Assembly: GCF_032854445.1 (NCBI RefSeq)
Contig: NW_027017972.1
Span: 124,001 to 188,000, forward strand
DNA from: Liolophura sinensis
Lineage: Eukaryota > Mollusca > Polyplacophora > Chitonida > Chitonidae
Direction of reading: 5' to 3'
Length of the DNA stretch: 64,000 nt
In this document: in pieces, positions 58,463-64,000 of the stretch
Position numbering within the stretch: the stretch's first letter is position 1
Layout: every line of letters begins with the position of its first letter
The notes under the pieces: generated by a model
Seen by the model: only the letters and a program-made list of their open reading frames with translations
Database searches by the model: none
What the model was told of the DNA's origin: nothing
Position numbers and translations under genes: made by a program

Positions 58463-59847
58463 GGAAACCGGACAGAGACCAAAGACACCCATGGCACCAG
58501 GGACAAGAAAAACCTCCTGTATGGTGGGGGAAACATGATAGAGGTCACAGACAACCATGGCACCAAGGACATGATAAACTTCCTGTCTGGTGGAGGAAAC
58601 CGGACAGATGTCACAGACAACCATGGCACCAAGGACATGACAAACCTCCTGTATGGTGAGGGGAAACCGGACAGATGTCACAGACAACCATGGCACCAAG
58701 GACATGACAAACCTCCTGTATGGTGAGGGGAAACCGGACAGATGTCACAGACAACCATGGCACCAAGGACATGACAAACCTCCTGTATGGTGAGGGTTAA
58801 CCGGACAGAGGTCACAGACAACCATGGCACCAAGGACATGACAAACTTCCTGTCTGGTGGAGTAAACAGGACAGATGTCACAGACAACCATGGCACCCAG
58901 GACATGAGAAATTTCCAGTATGGTGGAGGGAACTGGACAGAGGTCACAGACACCCATGGCACCAGGGACGTGACAAACCTCCTGTATGGTGAGGGGAAAC
59001 CGGACAGAGGTCACAGACAACAATGGCACCAGGGAAGTGACAAACCTCCTGTATGGTGAGGGGAAACCGGACAGAGGTCACAGACAACCATGGCACCAGG
59101 GACATGACAAACCTCCTGTATGGTGGGGGGAAACCGGACAAAGGTCATGAGCATGACACAAGGGACATGACAAACCTCCTGTAGGGTAAGAGAAACTGGA
59201 CAGAGGTCACAGACACCCATGGCCCTGGGGGCTGTTAAACCTTGTGTAGGGTAACAGAAGCCAGACAGAGGTCACAGATAACCATGGCACCAGGGACGTG
59301 ACAAACCTCCTGTTTGGTGGAGGGAACTGGACAGAGGTCACAGACAACCATGGCCCTGGGGGCTGTTAACCCTTGTGTAGGGTAACAGAAGCCAGGCAGA
59401 GGTCACAGATAACCATGGCACCAGGGACGTGACAAACCTCCTGTATGGTGGAGGGAAATGGACAGAGGTCACAGACACCCATGGCACCAGGGACGTGACA
59501 AACCTCCTGTACGGTGGAGGGAACTGGACAGAGGTCACAGACAACCATGGCACCAGGGACGTGACAAACCTCCTGTTTGGTGGTGGGAACTGGACAGAGG
59601 TCACAGACACCCATGGCACCAGGGACATGACAAACCTCCTGTATGGTGGGGGGAAACTGGACAAAGGTCATGACCATGACACAGGGGACATGACAAACCT
59701 CCTGTAGGGTAAGAGAAATTGGACAGAGGTCACAGACACCCATGGCCCTGGGGGCTGTTAACCCTTGTGTAGGGTAACAGAAGCCAGACAGAGGTCACAG
59801 ACACCCATGGCACCAGGGACGTGACAAACCTCCTGTATGGTGGGGGG
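58463..59847. repeat. 66-bp satellite array, about 21 copies
   Basis: The unit contains GGAAACCGGACAGAGGTCAC, ACAACCATGGCACCAGGGAC and ATGACAAACCTCCTGTATGG, with length variants of 64-67 bp. The period is a multiple of three, so long frames open on both strands; none is a gene. At 59221-59275, 59350-59400 and 59745-59790 a different unit variant (CCCTGGGGGCTGTTAACCC) recurs, showing a higher-order pattern. Confidence 0.95.
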
Positions 59848-61749
59848 CCCGAACATAAAGAAAACTGAGATGATATAAACTTGTGGGCAAAAATCACAGC
59901 TTTGAGAACAGAATGTTCTCCAAAGGCTGATTATGAGAGAGTAATTTTCATTTATTGAGCCAGCATATACAACATCAAAAGCAAGAAGAAATAAAATATA
60001 AAACAATTTCATAAAGATATCGACTATATTAAAAACATATGAGTAAAGTATCTATTAACACTATTTATCATGTTTATTGTAGAAAACAGCTAAATAGAGA
60101 AAAATTAGCTGTCCCACAATGATTTTAAACAAAAGCTTAATGTGTAGATCAGATAATGACGTGAAGACCACTTCTATTTATTTACATGCTTGCCTTGAAA
60201 TGGAAATCACATCCATCATTCTACTGTCTTGTCCACAGATGACAACCATCTTCTCTGGTATAAAACCAGATGTTGTATGTGAATAAGGCTACTTTTCACC
60301 ACTTAGTCTTGGTCAAGGTTTTCAACACATTTGAAACTGAACACAGTTTCCAGCACCAGAGGCTATAGGCTCGATTTGTTTTCATAGTCATTTATAGATG
60401 GCCGTAAGTGGGAAGGTCAGTCACCAACCTGCAGGTCGTGGGTTTCCCCCGGGCTCTGCCCAGTTTCCTCCCACCATAATGCTGACCGCCGTCATATAAG
60501 TGAAATATTCTTGAGTACGGCATAAAATACCAATCAAATAAATAAATAAATAAATCATTTACAGAAATAGTCATATAAGAATAAAAAAAAAAATCAAACA
60601 TTTGGACCAATATAATACAGTATAGCAGCCTTTATATTCACAACTTCATGCATAATATCCCTGTTTTAGCAGGCTCTAGTACGAGATAAATCAAGGATGA
60701 TAGAAAGGAAAGTTTGGTGACAATTTTACTGAAAAAGCTTCTCTTTGCAATACCACTTACAGAAGTGTGCAATTCTAATTTGATTACACTAAGCTGCCGA
60801 TTCGATATTCATCTTCATAAAGGCTGTTTGCACATACACACAAAGAAACAAAATGGGTGTCTTAAATGTTAGGAACAAACGTATCAAGTGTAAAGCAAAA
60901 TGGTACATCTATCTAACCTGATGATGAGGATCAAGAGTGCATTATTTTCAAAGTTTCTATTCCAATAATTCCTGCCAAAATCAACCTCTTTTATCTACAT
61001 TAGCACTAGCACACAATACAGAGCAAAACACCATTTATTTTTTAGGATAATTGCTTCCAAATTTCAACATGGCATCTGTCAGTCTTCATTTTCATGTTAA
61101 AGCCTGACTATTAAAACACAAATCCCCAACTAATTAGCCAATAAACTCATACCTTGAGTATAGTCCCATACCACAGTATAGTCCCGGATAAACAATTCTT
61201 CCCAATTATATATTCACCGCTTGCTATGGCAGTGCATCCATGATGGGATTTGATGAGACCATGCTGCGACAATGTCCAAAAATAAAATGTAATTTAAAAA
61301 AAAAATTTTAAAAATAAAAATAAATGTAATTTACAGTGAGAAATTGATTAACTGTTCTCTTTTTCCATTTCATCAAAATCCCAACAACTGACTAATTTTG
61401 ACTGTTTATAACATTGTGTGACTGCCTTTGTTGTCACCTCACACCTTGAGCATCTTTGATTGTACTCTCATATTTGAATTTACCTACTCAACTGCAATAG
61501 TTTTTAGTCTTGCCACAACCATGACAAGAAAGGATTTATGTGGGTGGCATCTAAAACCCTCATCTGGGTACAACCCTGATCTTCTACTCTGATAACATCT
61601 GCAGTTTATCCACAATGAGCACCATCAACAGAATCATTACAGCTTTCAGCATCACCATCATCAACTTCACCATTATCACAGCCTGTCCCAGCATCAACCA
61701 TAGCACCGTCATTAGCAGTTACATCATCATTATAACTTGCATCTTAATG
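59848..61749. other. No gene recognised; SINE family 1 3' half at 60395-60556
   Basis: The SINE piece (plus strand, from GGCCGTAAGTGGGAAGGTC to the (AAAT)n tail) is clear. The remainder is AT-rich spacer. The last part may be 3' UTR of the minus-strand gene on the right. Confidence 0.55.
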
Positions 61750-62545
61750 AATGCTGGCACCATCATGAACCCTGGCACCTTAATCACCCTGGGCACCATC
61801 ATTATCCCAGGCAGCATCATCACCCTGGGCACCATCATCATCCCAGGCAGCATCATCACCATGGGCACCATCATGAACCCTGGCACCTTAATCACCCTGG
61901 GCACCATCATCATCCCAGGCAGCATCATCACCCTGGGCACCATCATGAACCCTGGCACCTTAATCACCCTGGGCACCATCATTATCCCAGGCAGCATCAT
62001 CACCCTGGGCACCATCATTATCCCAGCCAGCATCATCACCCTGGGCACCATCATCATCCCAGGCAGCATCATCACCCTTGGCACCATCATAATCCCAGGC
62101 AGCATCATCACCCTGGGCACCATCATGAACCCTGGCACCTTAATCACCCTGGGCACCATCATCATCCCAGGCAGCATCATCACCCTGGGCACTATCATGA
62201 ACCCTGGCACCTTAATCACCCTGGGCACCACCATGAGCCCTGGCACCTTAATCACCCTGGGCACCATCATTATCCCAGGCAGCATCATCACCCTTGGCAC
62301 CATCATTATCCCAGGCGCCATCCTCACCATGGGCACCATCCTCACCCTGGGCACCAGGCTCACCCTGGGAACGATCCTCACCCTGGGCATCATCATCACC
62401 CTGGGAACGATCCTCACCCTGGGCACCATCATGAACCCTGGCACCTTCATCATCTCTGGCACGATCCTCACCGTGGGCACGATCCTCACCCTGGGCACCA
62501 TCATCACCCTGGGCACCATCATCACCCTGGGCACCTTTATTACCA
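61750..62545. repeat. 18-bp minisatellite, partly coding
   Basis: Units such as ATCACCCTGGGCACCATC alternate in 36-bp pairs. On the minus strand each unit encodes six residues (for example AQGDDG or AWDNDG). From 62545 down to 62248 it is the C-terminus of the minus-strand gene. Below 62248 the same array continues, but many units carry an in-frame TAA. Confidence 0.95.
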
Positions 62546-64000
62546 CTGCTATCCTCGTCATCAGCACTACAATCAGCAGCACTGTCTTCATCCTCACTAC
62601 ATGCACCGTCATCATTGCCACTGTACCTGCCGGTAACCCTTGTGCCTCCCACTACATCTTCACTCTGAATGACTCCTGTCTCATCTGTGGTGTCCACTGA
62701 CTCTGAACATGAGTCATATAGTCCTATTTTAGGCTGATACACATACAGTTCACGCCTTACCCCAAACCCACGACTATCCTGGCTCTTATCTTCTGAGGAC
62801 AAAGATTCCGCACTTGAAGTCAGATTTCCTGAAGCCTCTTTAGGTAAGTTTTCATTACCTTTGTGATCTTGACTGGACAAATTGTTAAGTATGGTAGAGC
62901 TAGACGCAGAACTGTGTGTGGATTGGAAATTGAAAGCAGTGGTAGCTTCACAGTCTGCAGTGGTGGAAGTTTGTGCATCTCTTGGTGATGAACCTGAGGC
63001 AGCGGTATTTGTAACTTCAGAGCTGGCATTAGTAGAAGTTTGTGCACCTCCTGGTGGTAAACTGGAAGCAGTAGTCTCTACAAGGTCACCACTGGGAGGC
63101 AAAGGTAGGGCAGTACCTACAAGTCCATTTCTGCTGGCATTAGAACTGTGCCCAGTGGCTGTACACATCCCAATTCTTTCAGACTCTTCTTGTATGTTCC
63201 TGAAACCTAATTCCTCTTCAGCACGTCGGTCCTCCTGGAGTCTTTGGGCCTCGACATCAGGACACTTCTCTGCCTGAAATCCTTCTGGATCCTCCACAGA
63301 GGGAATTGGTAATGCTTTTGTCTCACTGTCACACGATGCTGATATGTCTTCTTGCAGCCTTTCTGCTTCCAGACCAGGACCTTTCTCAGCTTGATGACCA
63401 TGAGTGTCGCTTTCTGCTTGGACACTTTCCCTTACAGATGCCCCTCCTGAGGGCAATGGGTTGGATTCCTGACCACTGATAGGACTTTGTGCAGAGATAT
63501 CCTCCCTAAAGTATTCAGCATCAATCCCTGGACTTTTCTCAGCTTGATGACCATGAGTGTCGCTTTCTGCTTGGACACTGCTCTTCTCTGCCCTTACAGA
63601 TGCCCCTCCTGAGGGCAATGGCTTGGATTCCTGACCACTGATAGGACTTTGTGCAGAGATATCCTCCCTAATGTATTCAGCATCAATCCCTGGACTTTTC
63701 TCAGCCTGTTGTCCATCAGTGTCACTCTGTGCTTGGACACCTCTAGGTAAGCTGCCTTGGCCTTCACTAGATTGACTGTGGTCACCACGACTGCTCAACT
63801 CAGGGTTCGTGCAAACTACTCTGTGAAGAGGAAAACTCTCAATTTGACTACTCGGCCGCTGGTCTCGTGCAGCAGATCCAGTGGGTCTACTAGCTCTGCT
63901 CCCCCTTTGCCATGTTTGCTCTGAACTGCTAGGAGTATCCTCTGTTTTCAAACAACTAGCCATTGCATTATTTGGTCGTAATGGAGGCTGCAAAACATTG
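62248..64000 (-). CDS. Repetitive, acidic, disordered protein; 3' part of a gene running off the right edge
   Basis: One uninterrupted frame of over 580 codons reaches to within a few bases of the window edge. TTTTGCAG at 63995-63988 could be a splice acceptor, so this is probably the last exon of a larger gene; the first internal Met is in NNAMASCLKT, which could instead be the start. The product is rich in Ser, Gln, Glu and Gly. It has three to four copies of a block of about 50 residues (with QAEKSPGIDAEYFREDISAQ and SPISGQESNPLPSGGASVR) at about 63760-63240. It ends in six-residue repeats (GAQGEDGAHGEDGAWDNDG). No folded domain, signal peptide or membrane segment is seen. I do not recognise the family. 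Confidence 0.72.
   Translation of the reverse strand, partial: NVLQPPLRPNNAMASCLKTEDTPSSSEQTWQRGSRASRPTGSAARDQRPSSQIESFPLHRVVCTNPELSSRGDHSQSSEGQGSLPRGVQAQSDTDGQQAEKSPGIDAEYIREDISAQSPISGQESKPLPSGGASVRAEKSSVQAESDTHGHQAEKSPGIDAEYFREDISAQSPISGQESNPLPSGGASVRESVQAESDTHGHQAEKGPGLEAERLQEDISASCDSETKALPIPSVEDPEGFQAEKCPDVEAQRLQEDRRAEEELGFRNIQEESERIGMCTATGHSSNASRNGLVGTALPLPPSGDLVETTASSLPPGGAQTSTNASSEVTNTAASGSSPRDAQTSTTADCEATTAFNFQSTHSSASSSTILNNLSSQDHKGNENLPKEASGNLTSSAESLSSEDKSQDSRGFGVRRELYVYQPKIGLYDSCSESVDTTDETGVIQSEDVVGGTRVTGRYSGNDDGACSEDEDSAADCSADDEDSSGNKGAQGDDGAQGDDGAQGEDRAHGEDRARDDEGARVHDGAQGEDRSQGDDDAQGEDRSQGEPGAQGEDGAHGEDGAWDNDGAKGDDAAWDNDGAQGD

Noticed and set aside
58463-59743. Open frames of 60-125 codons on both strands with a repeating TNLLYGGGNWTEVTD-like peptide
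   Set aside because: They are translations of the 66-bp satellite, present on both strands, without start context or non-repeat flanks.
61615-62700. Plus-strand open frames of 361 and 299 codons and a minus-strand frame of 300 codons across the 18-bp array
   Set aside because: A period of 18 keeps every frame open; their composition only mirrors the repeat. The minus-strand frame that continues through non-repeat sequence to 64000 is the real one.

Overview
The window is nuclear DNA from an animal, most probably a mollusc. The genes have GT-AG introns and best fit animal families (SPAG6, PSMB3, CISD3). The DNA between them is AT-rich and full of tRNA-derived SINEs, LINE, Penelope-like and Ty3/gypsy debris, and long tandem arrays. 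The two commonest SINE families (a head starting GGGGCCTCCGTGGCTCAG with a tail ending in AATAAATAAA, and a head like GCCCCGATAGCACAGTTGG) are of a kind I associate with gastropod and bivalve genomes. I cannot name the species. Nothing is bacterial: there are no operons, ribosome binding sites or CRISPR.

Layout. 1-5.9 kb: a decayed Ty3/gypsy element on the minus strand, a minisatellite and a SINE. 5.9-9.5 kb: a complete three-exon gene for a secreted thaumatin-like protein (+). 10-18 kb: no host gene; a 23-bp array and a small, internally deleted Ty3/gypsy element with both LTRs and a 5-bp target duplication. 18.3-26.3 kb: proteasome subunit beta-3 (PSMB3, minus), six exons, the first apparently only the start codon. 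28.6-34.5 kb: SPAG6 (minus), nine exons, complete at 508 residues. 34.8-40.3 kb: CISD3 (+), three exons, 158 residues, head-to-head with SPAG6 across a 319-bp gap. 38.9-45.1 kb: five tandem arrays, several SINEs, then a tRNA-Asp(GTC) gene (minus). 49.0-52.7 kb: a three-exon gene (minus) for a 417-residue protein with an N-terminal CARD-like domain. 53-60 kb: nested SINEs, a 58-bp and a 66-bp satellite array, and a probable Penelope fragment. 62.2-64 kb: the 3' part of a minus-strand gene for a repetitive, disordered protein ending inside an 18-bp coding minisatellite; it runs off the right edge.

The genes do not form a pathway: PSMB3 is housekeeping proteolysis, SPAG6 is ciliary/flagellar, CISD3 is a mitochondrial Fe-S protein, and the thaumatin-like and CARD proteins may be defence-related. 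Exon joins were made by eye from splice consensus, reading frame and family knowledge; for SPAG6, CISD3, PSMB3, the thaumatin-like gene and the CARD gene the phases agree at every join. I found no clearly new biological system. The best leads are the animal thaumatin-like gene, the CARD protein, the SPAG6/CISD3 shared promoter, and several arrays that appear to derive from SINEs or to touch splice sites and a stop codon.
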